Assembly: GCA_963828415.1 (NCBI GenBank)
Contig: CAWHEI010000018.1
Location: 13,037-77,036 of the forward strand
Length of the DNA: 64,000 nucleotides
Direction: 5' to 3'
Source: Sva-07 sp963828415
GTDB taxonomy: Bacteria; Actinomycetota; Acidimicrobiia; Acidimicrobiales; Ilumatobacteraceae
Below the pieces are notes generated by a model that saw only the letters and a list, made by a program, of their open reading frames with translations, was not told the DNA's origin and made no database searches. This document shows positions 34,903-43,677 of this stretch, piece by piece (position 1 is the first letter of the stretch; every line of letters begins with the position of its first letter). Position numbers and translations under genes: made by a program.

Positions 34903-34937
34903 GGCCCCATCATGACGAAGCCCTGTCACAGAGTTGG

Positions 34938-35021
34938 ATTACATCAGGGGTCAGACCCGCGTTGTAACAACGACTGGCTGCAGGAGGCGATTACATCCTG
35001 GGTCTGACCCCTGATGTAATC
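34938..35021. repeat. Two copies of the GGGTCTGACCCC palindrome family
   Basis: Copy 3a (34938-34967) reads ATTACATCAGGGGTCAGACC... and copy 3b (34989-35021) has perfect 9-bp outer arms GATTACATC/GATGTAATC around GGGTC/GACCC. They are in opposite orientation, about 20 bp apart. Copy 3b overlaps the stop codon of the DsbA-like gene by two bases. This fills the space between radA and the DsbA-like gene. Confidence 0.75.
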
Positions 35022-35730
35022 AGTCGAAGGAGACGACTTTGCCGCGGTTGATGCTCACCCAGTCGCGGGCCTCGAGGTACGGCCGAAGTCGGTCGGCGAT
35101 GATCTCGGCGTGGTGACGGTTCTTCGGGCGCTGCAGCTCGAACAGGTACGGGAATTCCAACCAGGCGGTCGTGGCCTCCCACAATCGAAGGGCTGCCGCT
35201 CCGGCGGGCGGGTCGAGTACGACCGGGCCGAACAGGCACTCCGGCTCGCCGTTCGGTGCGATGAACTCCGGGAAGAACAACGTCGGCACCCCGTAGCCAC
35301 CGGCAGCGACCACCCGATCGTGCTCGGCGCGCACTTCGTCGTGCGTGGTCGGATCGCTGATCGCCTGGTCGACGACTGCCGGATCGAGCCCGATCTCCCC
35401 CAACAGATGTCGGGCGACATCGGGGTCGTGTGGACGGTGACCCTCCTCGTGCAGTGCCCGACCGGCCCGCTCGTACCAACGGTCGAGATCGTCCATGCTC
35501 GATCGTCGCAGCAGGGCGCCGATGCGCATCATCGACCAGCCGTAGGACCACTCCCGTTCCCAGGGGTGCTTCTTGCCCTCGACGCGGTTGATCTCCTCGA
35601 GGCTGAAGAACTTCCAGTCGATCTCGATGCCGTTCTGGCGGCGCACCTCGCGGATCCACTTCGCCGTCTGATAGGCGAACGGGCACATGACGTCGAAGTG
35701 GAAGTCGACTCGGGTCGGCGTGTCGGGCAT
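35020..35730 (-). CDS. DsbA-family thioredoxin-fold protein (nitroreductase/isomerase type)
   Basis: 236 residues from the ATG at 35730 (MPDTPTRVDFHFDVMCPFAY). A thioredoxin fold with the FrnE/2-hydroxychromene isomerase architecture: active-site segment DVMCPFAYQTAKW, a helical insertion with AHEEG-like residues, and the cis-proline region GYGVPTLFFPEF. The second cysteine of a CPxC motif is replaced by alanine (CPFA), so it would act as a single-cysteine transferase, as in mycothiol- or glutathione-linked relatives of Rv2466c. The substrate is unknown. No signal peptide, so cytoplasmic. A GTG seven codons upstream (35751) is possible. Confidence 0.8.
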   Translation of the reverse strand: MPDTPTRVDFHFDVMCPFAYQTAKWIREVRRQNGIEIDWKFFSLEEINRVEGKKHPWEREWSYGWSMMRIGALLRRSSMDDLDRWYERAGRALHEEGHRPHDPDVARHLLGEIGLDPAVVDQAISDPTTHDEVRAEHDRVVAAGGYGVPTLFFPEFIAPNGEPECLFGPVVLDPPAGAAALRLWEATTAWLEFPYLFELQRPKNRHHAEIIADRLRPYLEARDWVSINRGKVVSFD

Positions 35731-35770
35731 GCCCCAGGCTGCCACACGCAACGGTCGACACGAGGGCCGG

Positions 35771-36562
35771 TCAGCCCGCCGGGCGGGGCGGTCGTCTTCG
35801 GTGCGTGCGTTGCCAGCGTGCCCAGACCACGTACCCGATGAACAGCGTCATGAAGATCACCCAGGCAACGAGGGCGATCAGGGCGATGATCGACAGCGGT
35901 CGCGCCCACCAGCGATCGTCGCCGGGCGACTGCACCGTCGTCGCTCGCATGTCGAGGATCGTGCCATCGGTCGGCGCGACCCACTCGAGGCGGTCGTCGC
36001 CGAGTTGGGTGCCGTTCGTCTCGTCGCGGTCGACGTCGCCAGGGAGTTCGGCCCGGATCGCGGCGAAGATCGACGACTCCGGCGTCGCACCGCTGGCAGC
36101 GATCTGCTCGGCGAACGGCACCGAGCCGACGGCGGCGATCAAGTCCTCGTCGGCGAAGCTCTCGAACCCCTCGGGGAGTCCGAGCAGTCCGGTCAGTCTC
36201 GTGGTCGTGTCCTCGCCGCTGGTGTTTCGGGTCATCGCCATCTGGTTGAACGGCGGGCCGATGCTGTTGAGCAGGTTGGTCGCTTCCGCGTCCGAGGAGA
36301 AACCGTGACGCAACGTGATCGTGACACCCCCATCGGGGAGCGTGGTCGGGCCGTCGATCGTCCAGCCGGCCGCGACGATGTCGTCGGTCGCCAACTCCTC
36401 GGCCAACGTCGGAACCGCGGCCACGACCTCGGCATCAGCGGTGACGACGAGCGTGATCGTGCCGGTGCCGTCGGGTTCGACGACCATGTCGACACTGAGG
36501 TCGACGCGGCACCCCGCCAGCGCGGCCATGCAGACGCAGAGAACCAGGACGCGACGGATCAC
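35771..36562 (-). CDS. LppM-like lipoprotein with C-terminal membrane segment
   Basis: 263 residues. A lipoprotein signal MIRRVLVLCVCMAALAGC (Cys 18), then a domain starting VDLSVDMVVEPDGTGTITLV as in LppM/DUF3153 proteins, then one membrane helix (PLSIIALIALVAWVIFMTLF, about 223-242) and a short basic tail. The lipid anchor plus the C-terminal helix places the main domain outside the membrane. LppM affects cell envelope and phagosome processes in mycobacteria; function here is unknown. It ends 40 bp before the DsbA-like gene on the same strand. Confidence 0.78.
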   Translation of the reverse strand: MIRRVLVLCVCMAALAGCRVDLSVDMVVEPDGTGTITLVVTADAEVVAAVPTLAEELATDDIVAAGWTIDGPTTLPDGGVTITLRHGFSSDAEATNLLNSIGPPFNQMAMTRNTSGEDTTTRLTGLLGLPEGFESFADEDLIAAVGSVPFAEQIAASGATPESSIFAAIRAELPGDVDRDETNGTQLGDDRLEWVAPTDGTILDMRATTVQSPGDDRWWARPLSIIALIALVAWVIFMTLFIGYVVWARWQRTHRRRPPRPAG

Positions 36563-36647
36563 GGTGACGAGTATGGCCGACAGTCGTCGGTGAGTTCAGG
36601 ACGGCGCGCGGTCGTGGTGGCAGCCGACGAGGCAGGCAACCAACGGA

Positions 36648-39251
36648 TCAGGTCAGCTCGGGCGGGGGCAGTTCGCCCTCGCCACCGGCTGGCGGGATCG
36701 GCTTCTCGGTCGCCGTGGTGGCCAGTTCGACCGACGACGGCGGCACGAAGCCTTCGACGGCGGTGAAGGTGAAGCGCTGCTTGCCTTCGTTGTCCGGGTC
36801 GGGCTCCGTGTCGACGACGATGATCTCACCCGCCGAGAACTCCTTGTACAGGATCTTCTCCGACAGCGCATCTTCGATGTGGCGCTGGATCGCTCGACGC
36901 ATCGGACGAGCACCCAACTGCGGGTCATAGCCGAGGTCGCCGAGCAACTCCTTCGCCGATGCCTTGATCTCGATGCCCAGGCCCTGACCTTCGAGCTGGC
37001 CGATCAGACGCTGCGTGAGCAGGTCGACGGTCTGCAACACCTCGTCGCGGGTCAGCTCGTGGAACACGATGACCTCGTCGATGCGGTTGAGGAACTCGGG
37101 CCGGAAGTGGTTCTTCAACGAATCGTTGACCTTCTCCTTCATGCGCTCGTAGCTCATGGCGGAGTCGTCGCTCGTGAAGCCCACGTTGGCCTTGCGGAGA
37201 TCCTGGGTGCCCAGGTTCGACGTCATGATCAGCACGGTGTTGCGGAAGTCGACCGAGCGGCCCTGGCTGTCGGTCAGGCGACCTTCCTCCAGGATCTGCA
37301 GCAGCGTGTTGAAGACGTCGGGGTGGGCCTTCTCGATCTCGTCGAACAAGACGACCGAGAACGGCTTGCGCCGCACGGCCTCGGTGAGCTGGCCGCCCTC
37401 TTCGTAGCCGACGTAGCCGGGAGGCGAACCGACGAGGCGGCTGACCGTGTGCTTCTCCATGTACTCGGACATGTCGAGGGTGATCAGCGCCGTGTCGTCG
37501 CCGAACAAGAACTCGGTGAGGGTCTTGGCGAGTTCGGTCTTGCCGACGCCGGTGGGGCCCAGGAAGATGAACGAACCGGACGGACGCTTGGGATCCTTGA
37601 GGCCGGCACGGGTGCGGCGGATCGACTGCGACACCGCCGACACCGCCTGCTCCTGACCGATGATGCGCTTGTGGAGGTTCTCCTCCATCTTGAGCAGCCG
37701 CTCGGTCTCTTCTTCGGTGAGCTTGTAGACCGGGATGCCGGTCCACAGCGAGAGCACTTCGGCGACGGCTTCCTCGTCGACCTCGTCGAACAGGTCGACG
37801 CCTTCGGCCTTGACCTCGGTCTCCTTCTGAGCCTTCTCCTCGAGCAGCGACTTCTCCTGGTCGCGCAGGCGGCCGGCCTCTTCGAACTGCTGGTCCTCGA
37901 CCGCGCGCTTCTTGGCCTCCTGCACGTCGTTGAGCTTCTGCTCGATCTCGCGCAGGTCCGGTGGCGTGGCCATGCGCTTGATGCGCAGGCGTGAACCGGC
38001 CTCGTCGATCAGGTCGATTGCCTTGTCGGGCAGGTGACGGTCGGAGATGTACCGGTCGGCGAGGTTCGCCGCTGCGACGAGCGCCTGGTCGGTGATCGTG
38101 ACCCGGTGGTGCGACTCGTACTGGTCGCGGATTCCCTTGAGGATCTCGATGGTGTGAGCGAGCGTCGGCTCGTCGACCTTGACCGGCTGGAAGCGACGCT
38201 CGAGCGCAGCGTCCTTCTCGACGTGCTTGCGGTACTCGTCGGTGGTCGTGGCGCCGATGGTCTGGAGTTCGCCACGGGCGAGCATCGGCTTGAGGATCGA
38301 CGCAGCGTCGATGGCGCCTTCAGCGGCGCCGGCGCCGACGAGCGTGTGGATCTCGTCGATGAACAGCAGGATGTCGCCGCGGGTCTTGATCTCCTTGAGC
38401 ACCTTCTTCAGGCGTTCCTCGAAATCGCCGCGGTAACGCGACCCGGCGACGAGCGCGCCGAGGTCGAGCGTGTACAGCTGCTTGTCGGTGAGCGTGTCCG
38501 GCACGTCGTTGTTGACGATCTTCTGGGCGAGGCCCTCGACGATCGCGGTCTTGCCGACGCCGGGTTCACCGATGAGCACCGGGTTGTTCTTGGTGCGGCG
38601 TGACAGGATCTGCATGACGCGTTCGAGTTCGCTGGTGCGACCGATCACCGGGTCGAGTTGGCCTTCGCGGGCAGCCTGCGTGAGGTTGCGGCCGAACTGG
38701 TCGAGGATCTGGCTGTTGCCGCCCTTTTCGTCGTCGCCGCCCTTGCTGGCGCCGACGCCGGCACCAGCAGGTGCCTGCTCGCTGCGGCCGCCACCGGTGG
38801 AACCCGATGGGCCCTGGTAGCCCGAGAGCAACTGGATGACCTGCTGGCGCACACGCGACAAGTCGGCGCCGAGCTTGACGAGCACCTGTGCAGCGACGCC
38901 CTCACCCTCGCGGATGAGGCCGAGCAGGATGTGCTCGGTGCCGATGTAGTTGTGGCCGAGCTGGAGCGCTTCACGCAGGGAGAGTTCGAGCACCTTCTTC
39001 GCGCGAGGCGTGAAGGGGATGTGGCCCGACGGCGACGAGCCGCCCTGGCCGATGATCTCCTCGACCTGGCTGCGCACGGCTTCGAGGGAGATACCGAGGC
39101 TCTCGAGCGCTTTCGCGGCGACGCCTTCTCCCTCGTGAATCAGCCCGAGCAGGATGTGCTCGGTGCCGATGTAGCTGTGATTGAGGAGGCGTGCCTCCTC
39201 CTGCGCGAGCACGACGACTCGACGAGCCCGGTCAGTGAAGCGTTCGAACAT
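36648..39251 (-). CDS. clpC: ATP-dependent Clp protease ATP-binding subunit ClpC
   Basis: 867 residues from the ATG at 39251. Two Clp_N repeats (MFERFTDRARRVVVLAQEEA; HSYIGTEHILLGLIHEGEGV), first AAA+ with GEPGVGKTAIVEGLA, a UVR/M-domain coiled coil (EQKLNDVQEAKKRAVEDQQF), second AAA+ with GPTGVGKTELAKTL and the ClpP-contact loop region, and a ClpC-type tail. It unfolds substrates for ClpP and is essential in many actinomycetes. AAAGGG lies upstream of the ATG. The frame extends to 39335 but the family starts at MFERF. No ctsR or mcsA/B neighbours are present. Confidence 0.97.
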   Translation of the reverse strand: MFERFTDRARRVVVLAQEEARLLNHSYIGTEHILLGLIHEGEGVAAKALESLGISLEAVRSQVEEIIGQGGSSPSGHIPFTPRAKKVLELSLREALQLGHNYIGTEHILLGLIREGEGVAAQVLVKLGADLSRVRQQVIQLLSGYQGPSGSTGGGRSEQAPAGAGVGASKGGDDEKGGNSQILDQFGRNLTQAAREGQLDPVIGRTSELERVMQILSRRTKNNPVLIGEPGVGKTAIVEGLAQKIVNNDVPDTLTDKQLYTLDLGALVAGSRYRGDFEERLKKVLKEIKTRGDILLFIDEIHTLVGAGAAEGAIDAASILKPMLARGELQTIGATTTDEYRKHVEKDAALERRFQPVKVDEPTLAHTIEILKGIRDQYESHHRVTITDQALVAAANLADRYISDRHLPDKAIDLIDEAGSRLRIKRMATPPDLREIEQKLNDVQEAKKRAVEDQQFEEAGRLRDQEKSLLEEKAQKETEVKAEGVDLFDEVDEEAVAEVLSLWTGIPVYKLTEEETERLLKMEENLHKRIIGQEQAVSAVSQSIRRTRAGLKDPKRPSGSFIFLGPTGVGKTELAKTLTEFLFGDDTALITLDMSEYMEKHTVSRLVGSPPGYVGYEEGGQLTEAVRRKPFSVVLFDEIEKAHPDVFNTLLQILEEGRLTDSQGRSVDFRNTVLIMTSNLGTQDLRKANVGFTSDDSAMSYERMKEKVNDSLKNHFRPEFLNRIDEVIVFHELTRDEVLQTVDLLTQRLIGQLEGQGLGIEIKASAKELLGDLGYDPQLGARPMRRAIQRHIEDALSEKILYKEFSAGEIIVVDTEPDPDNEGKQRFTFTAVEGFVPPSSVELATTATEKPIPPAGGEGELPPPELT

Positions 39252-39398
39252 GGAGTGCCCTTTCCACGAAGTGGGATTCCGTGCAGCAACCCTACCGGCG
39301 CCTGCCCAGTACCACGGGCCGAGCCCGCGTGACAAAAAGATCAGCCACTGCGGGAATACGCGGTCACGCCGGCGTCAGCGATCGCGTGCCCGTGGGTT

Positions 39399-39563
39399 GC
39401 GATGAGCGAGACCGCCGTATCCGGTCGTTTGGCTCATCGGTAGACGGTGCCCGTGGGTTGCGATGAGCGAGACCGCCGTATCCGGTCGTTTGGCTCATCG
39501 GTAGACGGTGCCCGTGGGTTGCGATGAGCGAGACCGCCGTATCCGGTCGCTTCGCTCATCGGT
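39399..39563. repeat. 61-bp tandem repeat array 3 (three units)
   Basis: Units begin at 39399, 39460 and 39521 with a 61-bp period; the last stops after about 43 bp. The conserved part again holds ACCGCCGTATCCGGTCG, while the linker is CGGTAGACGGTGCCCGTG, different from arrays 1 and 2. It lies between clpC (5' side) and holB (3' side). The rest of 39252-39607 holds the clpC leader and nothing else I can name. Confidence 0.92.
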
Positions 39564-39607
39564 ACGAGGATCTCCCGGCGCACGATCCGGTCGGGCCCGA
39601 CCGATGT

Positions 39608-40717
39608 TCACCTCGGCGCTCGGGCTCCTCGCACCGGCGTGACGCCCTGGGCGTCGGGGAGCGACCACAGCAGCGACTCGACGAGCAGTTTCTCGTTGGG
39701 GTTGCGGTCGAGTGTCTCCATCGCTCGATGGATGCTGCGCACCGCGTCGGCGCAGGCGTCGACGTCCGTGGTCGCCGGGTTGATCGCCGTGTCTCGGTAG
39801 GTGGCGGCCATCGCTGCGAGTCCGCTGCGCATCTCGTCGGTGCGGTACCGGCGCAGCTCGCGTCTGTGGCGTTCGTCGAGTTGCTTCTTGCCGCTGCCGC
39901 GTTCGCCGTAGGCCTTGATCCGTTCGTCGAGTTCCGCGACCTCAGCGGCGTGACGGTTCGCCAACGGCTCGGATGCCGCGTCGATCAATCCGATGAGGCG
40001 GGCGGCGGTCCGCATGGCAACGGCGCCGGTGCCGTCGAGTTCGTGGGGTGCCTCGGCGAACGCGGTCCGCCGCTCGGCGAGCGCCGGGTCGGTCGCGAGC
40101 ACTCGTGCGCGCTCGAGGTCGCCGTGCGCAGCGCGGGCAGCCCCCATCGCCGCGGCCGGCGCGATTCCCTCGGTCACGAGCTGGGCGGCGATCACGTCGG
40201 CGCTGATTCCACGGAAATCGATACGGGCGCAGCGCGACGAGATCGTGATCAGGTCGTGGGGGACGAAGTCGGCGAGGATCAGGAACGTGACCGAGTCCGG
40301 TGGCTCCTCGATGATCTTCAACAGTCGTCCCGCACCCTCGGGAGCGAGCAGATGGAACTCGTCGAGGATCATCACCTTCGAGTCGCCCTCCGATGGCGAG
40401 AGCGAGGCCTCGTGGATGATCGACCTCGCCTGTTCGACATCGATGCGGGCGCCGCTGCGGCGCACCTCTCGCACGTCGGGGTGCTCGCCGCGCAGGATCA
40501 GTTCAGCATCACGCTGGTCGGTGGCTTCCGCCCCGGTCATCAATCTCGTGGCGAACGCCCGAGCAGCTTGCAGCTTCGTCGATCCCGCCGGTCCGACGAA
40601 CAGGTAGGCGTGCACGGGTCCGCGGTCGGCTGCCGCACGCAGGTGACGGATCGCGTCGGGCTGGCCGATCACGTCGTCCCAGATCGGCCCGGGGTTCGAC
40701 GCAACGGCGGTGGTCAC
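39608..40717 (-). CDS. holB: DNA polymerase III delta' subunit
   Basis: 369 residues. Clamp-loader fold: WDDVIGQPDAIRHLRAAA, a modified P-loop VGPAGSTKLQAARA (consensus GKT replaced by STK, typical of non-hydrolysing delta'), KVMILDEFHLLAPEGAGRLL and ISSRCARIDF (SRC motif). It pairs with gamma/tau (dnaX at 22920). GTG start at 40717 overlaps the tmk stop by 4 bp, the common tmk-holB pair. Confidence 0.92.
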   Translation of the reverse strand: MTTAVASNPGPIWDDVIGQPDAIRHLRAAADRGPVHAYLFVGPAGSTKLQAARAFATRLMTGAEATDQRDAELILRGEHPDVREVRRSGARIDVEQARSIIHEASLSPSEGDSKVMILDEFHLLAPEGAGRLLKIIEEPPDSVTFLILADFVPHDLITISSRCARIDFRGISADVIAAQLVTEGIAPAAAMGAARAAHGDLERARVLATDPALAERRTAFAEAPHELDGTGAVAMRTAARLIGLIDAASEPLANRHAAEVAELDERIKAYGERGSGKKQLDERHRRELRRYRTDEMRSGLAAMAATYRDTAINPATTDVDACADAVRSIHRAMETLDRNPNEKLLVESLLWSLPDAQGVTPVRGARAPR

Positions 40718-41325
40718 AGCGCGCCTCGGTCATCGAGGGCTCGACGGATGTCGACGCTCACACGCTCGACCGAGCCGACGGCCTGCACGGTGATCCAGTG
40801 CGCCGGGTCGGCGGCGGCCATCGTCCGGAAGCCGTCGAGCACCCGCGCATGGAACGCTTCGCCTGCTGCCTCGAACCGGTCGAGGGCACGTCGACTCATC
40901 CGCTCGGCGATCACGTCGTCGGGCGTGTCGAGGAAGACCACCACGCTCGGCCACACCCCGCCGGTTCCCCATTCGTTGAGGTGGCGGATCTCGTCGATGT
41001 CGAGTTCGCGCCCGTAACCCTGATAGGCGAGTGACGAGTAGACCGAACGGTCGCTCACCACGGGGCGACCGGCGTCGAGCGCCGGCACCACGACCTCGGC
41101 GATGTGCTGCGCGCGGTCGGCGGCGGTGATCAGTGCCTCGGCGCGGGGGTGCAGGTTGTGGACGCTGGTGTCGTGCAGCAGTTCCCGCAACCGGGCGCCG
41201 ATGTCGGTGCCGCCGGTCTCGCGGGTCAGCACCGCACCGATCTCCCCAGCCAACCGCGCTGCCTGAGTCGACTTGCCGCATCCTTCGGCGCCCTCGAAGG
41301 CGATGTAGGGCGGGCGGTCGCTCAC
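40714..41325 (-). CDS. tmk: Thymidylate kinase
   Basis: 203 residues from the GTG at 41325 (MSDRPPYIAFEGAEGCGKST, P-loop Lys 18). Further blocks: TRETGGTDIGARLRELLHD, ALITAADRAQHIAEVVVPAL, VVSDRSVYSSLAYQGYGREL and the LID-like RRALDRFEAAGEAFH. It phosphorylates dTMP to dTDP. It is upstream of and overlapping holB, and divergent from the sulfide:quinone oxidoreductase gene with a 158-bp spacer. Confidence 0.94.
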   Translation of the reverse strand: MSDRPPYIAFEGAEGCGKSTQAARLAGEIGAVLTRETGGTDIGARLRELLHDTSVHNLHPRAEALITAADRAQHIAEVVVPALDAGRPVVSDRSVYSSLAYQGYGRELDIDEIRHLNEWGTGGVWPSVVVFLDTPDDVIAERMSRRALDRFEAAGEAFHARVLDGFRTMAAADPAHWITVQAVGSVERVSVDIRRALDDRGAL

Positions 41326-41372
41326 GATCGGCGATGGTACCGAGTCCGCCGACCCGCGAGCTCGACCAGATA

Positions 41373-41458
41373 CCCCGGAGGGGATCGGGACGAAAGGCCG
41401 TAGTCGACGGTTCCCCCGGCGCGTACCGTCGAGGTCAGAAGCGGTCGCAACGGTTGCG
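41373..41458 (+). promoter_or_regulatory. Structured leader/operator region of the sulfide:quinone oxidoreductase operon
   Basis: Three inverted repeats in a row: CCCC-GGA-GGGG (41373-41383), CGACGGT/ACCGTCG with a 13-nt loop (41405-41431) and the palindrome CGCAAC-G-GTTGCG (41446-41458), the last ending 25 bp before the ATG. They may be RNA hairpins or repressor sites; which cannot be told from one copy. Confidence 0.3.
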
Positions 41459-41483
41459 GCCTGCACGATTGGAGCTGACGGAG

Positions 41484-42774
41484 ATGTCTGGACCAGCACA
41501 GGGGCAGCAACGACTCGTGATCCTCGGAGCCGGCACGGGCGGCACGCTCGCCGCCAACCGGCTGCGCAAGAAGTTCAAGGAAGACCGGCTGCGCATCGAC
41601 ATCGTCGATCAGGACAACCGCCACGTCTACCAGCCCGGCTTGTTGTTCGTGCCGTTCGGCTTGACCGAACCCGACGAGATCGTGCGCAAGCGCGATCGGC
41701 AGCTCAAGAAGGGCATCCACTATCACCAGTGTCCGATCGAGTCGGTCGACATCGAGGCCGAACACGGTGCAACTCCAGAACGGCACCACGCTCGGGTACG
41801 ACGTGCTGCTGGTCGCCACCGGCACGGTGCTGCTGCCCGAGGAGACCGAAGGGATGACCGGACCCGGCTGGCGCGAGACCGTGCACACCTTCTACGACAT
41901 GGAAGGTGCAACGGCCTTGGCCGAAGCGCTCGACGACTTCGATGCCGGTCACATCGTGATCAATGTGATCGACATGCCGATCAAGTGCCCGGTCGCCCCG
42001 CTCGAGTTCGCGTTCCTCGCGGACTGGTACTTCACCGAGAAGGGGGTTCGCGACGACGTTCGCATCACCTATGTGACGCCGCTCGACGGAGCATTCACGA
42101 AGCCGACGGCCTCGGCTACGCTCGGATCGCTGCTCGACGACAAGCACATCGAGGTCGTCGCCGAGTTCAACACCGGCGAAGTGGTCGGAGCGGTCGACGG
42201 CGAAAACGGCAAGCTGATCAGTTGGGACGGCCGTGAGGTGGACTTCGATCTCGCGGTGATGATCCCCTTGCACGGCGGCGCCGCCTACGTCGAGGACTCG
42301 CCCGGCCTCGGCGACGAGCTCGGCTTCATCCCCACCGACAACGCCACCCTGCAGTCCACGGTGAAACCGAACATCTTCGTCATCGGCGATGCCGCCGACG
42401 TCCCGACGTCGAAGGCAGGCTCGGTCACCCACTTCGAGGGTGAGGTGCTGGTGGAGAACATCGAGGCGTTCATCGACGGCAAGCCGATCGAACACTCCTA
42501 CGACGGTCATGCCAACTGCTTCATCGAGACCGGGTTCTCGAAGGCGCTGTTGATCGACTTCAACTACGAAGACGAACCCGTCGGCGGGCACTACCCCGGC
42601 CCGGTCGGGCTGCCGCTGCTCAAGGAGTCGCGGACCAACCACCTCGGCAAGTTGATGTTCCAATCCTTCTACTGGCACGGCCTGCTGCCCGGGCGCGACA
42701 TCCCCGGCATCGGCCCCGACATGCCCAAGTTCGGCAAGAAGCAGCCCGTGACGGCTGACACGAAAGGATCCTGA
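41484..42774 (+). pseudogene. sqr: Sulfide:quinone oxidoreductase, single-base frameshift
   Basis: Starting at the ATG at 41484, the FAD motif RLVILGAGTGGTLAANRL and VYQPGLLFVPFG are in one frame up to DIEAEHG (about 41766). The rest, from VQLQNGTTLGYDVLLVATG, is in the next frame to 42774 and contains KCPVAPLEFAFLADWY (a conserved SQR cysteine), NIFVIGDAADVP and IDFNYEDEP near the quinone-binding tail. Removing one G at about 41766-41767 restores a 429-residue SQR. It would oxidise sulfide to zero-valent sulfur and pass electrons to quinone. A GTG at 41767 could only give a C-terminal part without the FAD fold. The two following sulfur-carrier genes support sulfide oxidation. Confidence 0.8.
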
Positions 42775-42777
42775 ACC

Positions 42778-43098
42778 ATGCCAACCAAGACACTCGCCGG
42801 GAGCCCGGTCGAGGTGAACGACGAGGGGTTCTTCGTCGACGCCAGCCAGTGGACCAAGGAGATGGCACCCGAGATCGCCATCGAGGTCGGCGTGCCGACC
42901 CCGCTGACCGACCGACACTGGGTGGTCATCGATTTGATGCGCTCGGAGTACTTCGACAAGGGCACCGGCCCGACCGTCCGCAAGATCAGCAAGCTCTCCG
43001 ACGTGACCACGAAGGAACTCTTCGTGCTGTTCCCGAAGGGCCCCGCCAAGCTCGCCGCACTGGTGGCGGGCATCCCCAAGCCGAAGGGCTGCATCTGA
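42778..43098 (+). CDS. TusE/DsrC-family sulfur carrier protein
   Basis: 106 residues. The C-terminal arm AGIPKPKGCI has the penultimate cysteine that carries persulfide in DsrC/TusE proteins; WTKEMAPEIAIE and LTDRHWVVIDLMRSEYF match the family fold. The second DsrC cysteine, normally 11 residues before, is an alanine here, so it is a TusE-like carrier rather than a dissimilatory DsrC. It starts 3 bp after the sulfide:quinone oxidoreductase gene and ends 1 bp before the DsrE2-like gene, so it probably receives sulfur made by that enzyme. Confidence 0.85.
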   Translation: MPTKTLAGSPVEVNDEGFFVDASQWTKEMAPEIAIEVGVPTPLTDRHWVVIDLMRSEYFDKGTGPTVRKISKLSDVTTKELFVLFPKGPAKLAALVAGIPKPKGCI

Positions 43099-43099
43099 C

Positions 43100-43600
43100 A
43101 TGACCGACTCCCATTCCCTGCCCACCGCGCCGATCGCGGCACCGATCGAGAAGGTGTCGATCATCGTCTCGAAGGGTTCGCTCGAGGGCATCTACCCTGC
43201 GCTGATCATGGCGAACGGCGCCCGCAACGAGGGCATCGAGGCCAACCTCTTCTTCACCTTCTTCGGCATGGACGCCATCCACAAGGGTCGCCAGGATCAC
43301 ATCAAGGTCGCAGCGGTCGGCAACCCCGGCCTGCACATGCCCACCATTGCGGGTGTGATCCCCGGTGCCTCGGCGCTGATCACGAAGTACATGGAGAAGC
43401 AGATCGAGAAGCAGGACTTCCCCGACATCCACGAGTTCATCGAGATGATCCACGACACCGGCGCCGGCGTGTATGCCTGCCTCGCCTCGGTCGACCTGTT
43501 CGGCATGGAGCGTGATGATCTCATCGACGACCTCGACGACATCATCACCGTCGGCGACTTCTACGCGATGGCCGCCGGCGGCCAGATCATCTTCACCTGA
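43100..43600 (+). CDS. DsrE2-like (DrsE_2 family) sulfur-transfer protein
   Basis: 166 residues. KVSIIVSKGSLEGIYPALIM, NLFFTFFGMDAIHKGR and GAGVYACLASVDLFGM, with the likely sulfur-binding cysteine in the last block (about 130). DsrE2-type proteins move persulfide between carriers in sulfur oxidisers. It is the third gene of the sqr-tusE-dsrE2 set, with 1 bp to the previous gene. A hydrophobic helix is not obvious, so it is probably soluble. A long hairpin follows the stop. Confidence 0.85.
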   Translation: MTDSHSLPTAPIAAPIEKVSIIVSKGSLEGIYPALIMANGARNEGIEANLFFTFFGMDAIHKGRQDHIKVAAVGNPGLHMPTIAGVIPGASALITKYMEKQIEKQDFPDIHEFIEMIHDTGAGVYACLASVDLFGMERDDLIDDLDDIITVGDFYAMAAGGQIIFT

Positions 43601-43624
43601 GAGGCGAGCGACCACCCCGTCCGT

Positions 43625-43669
43625 TCTCGTGAACAACTACACCTCTCAGAGGTGAAGTTGTTCACGAGA
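43625..43669. terminator. Long hairpin between convergent dsrE2 and cupredoxin genes
   Basis: 22-nt arms (43625-43646 and 43648-43669) pair with one A-A mismatch and almost no loop: TCTCGTGAACAACT...AGTTGTTCACGAGA. No T-run follows, so it is a terminator only by position. Its outer 14 bases match the inverted repeat at the crtB-cruF junction. Confidence 0.65.
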
Positions 43670-43677
43670 TGGGCTGG

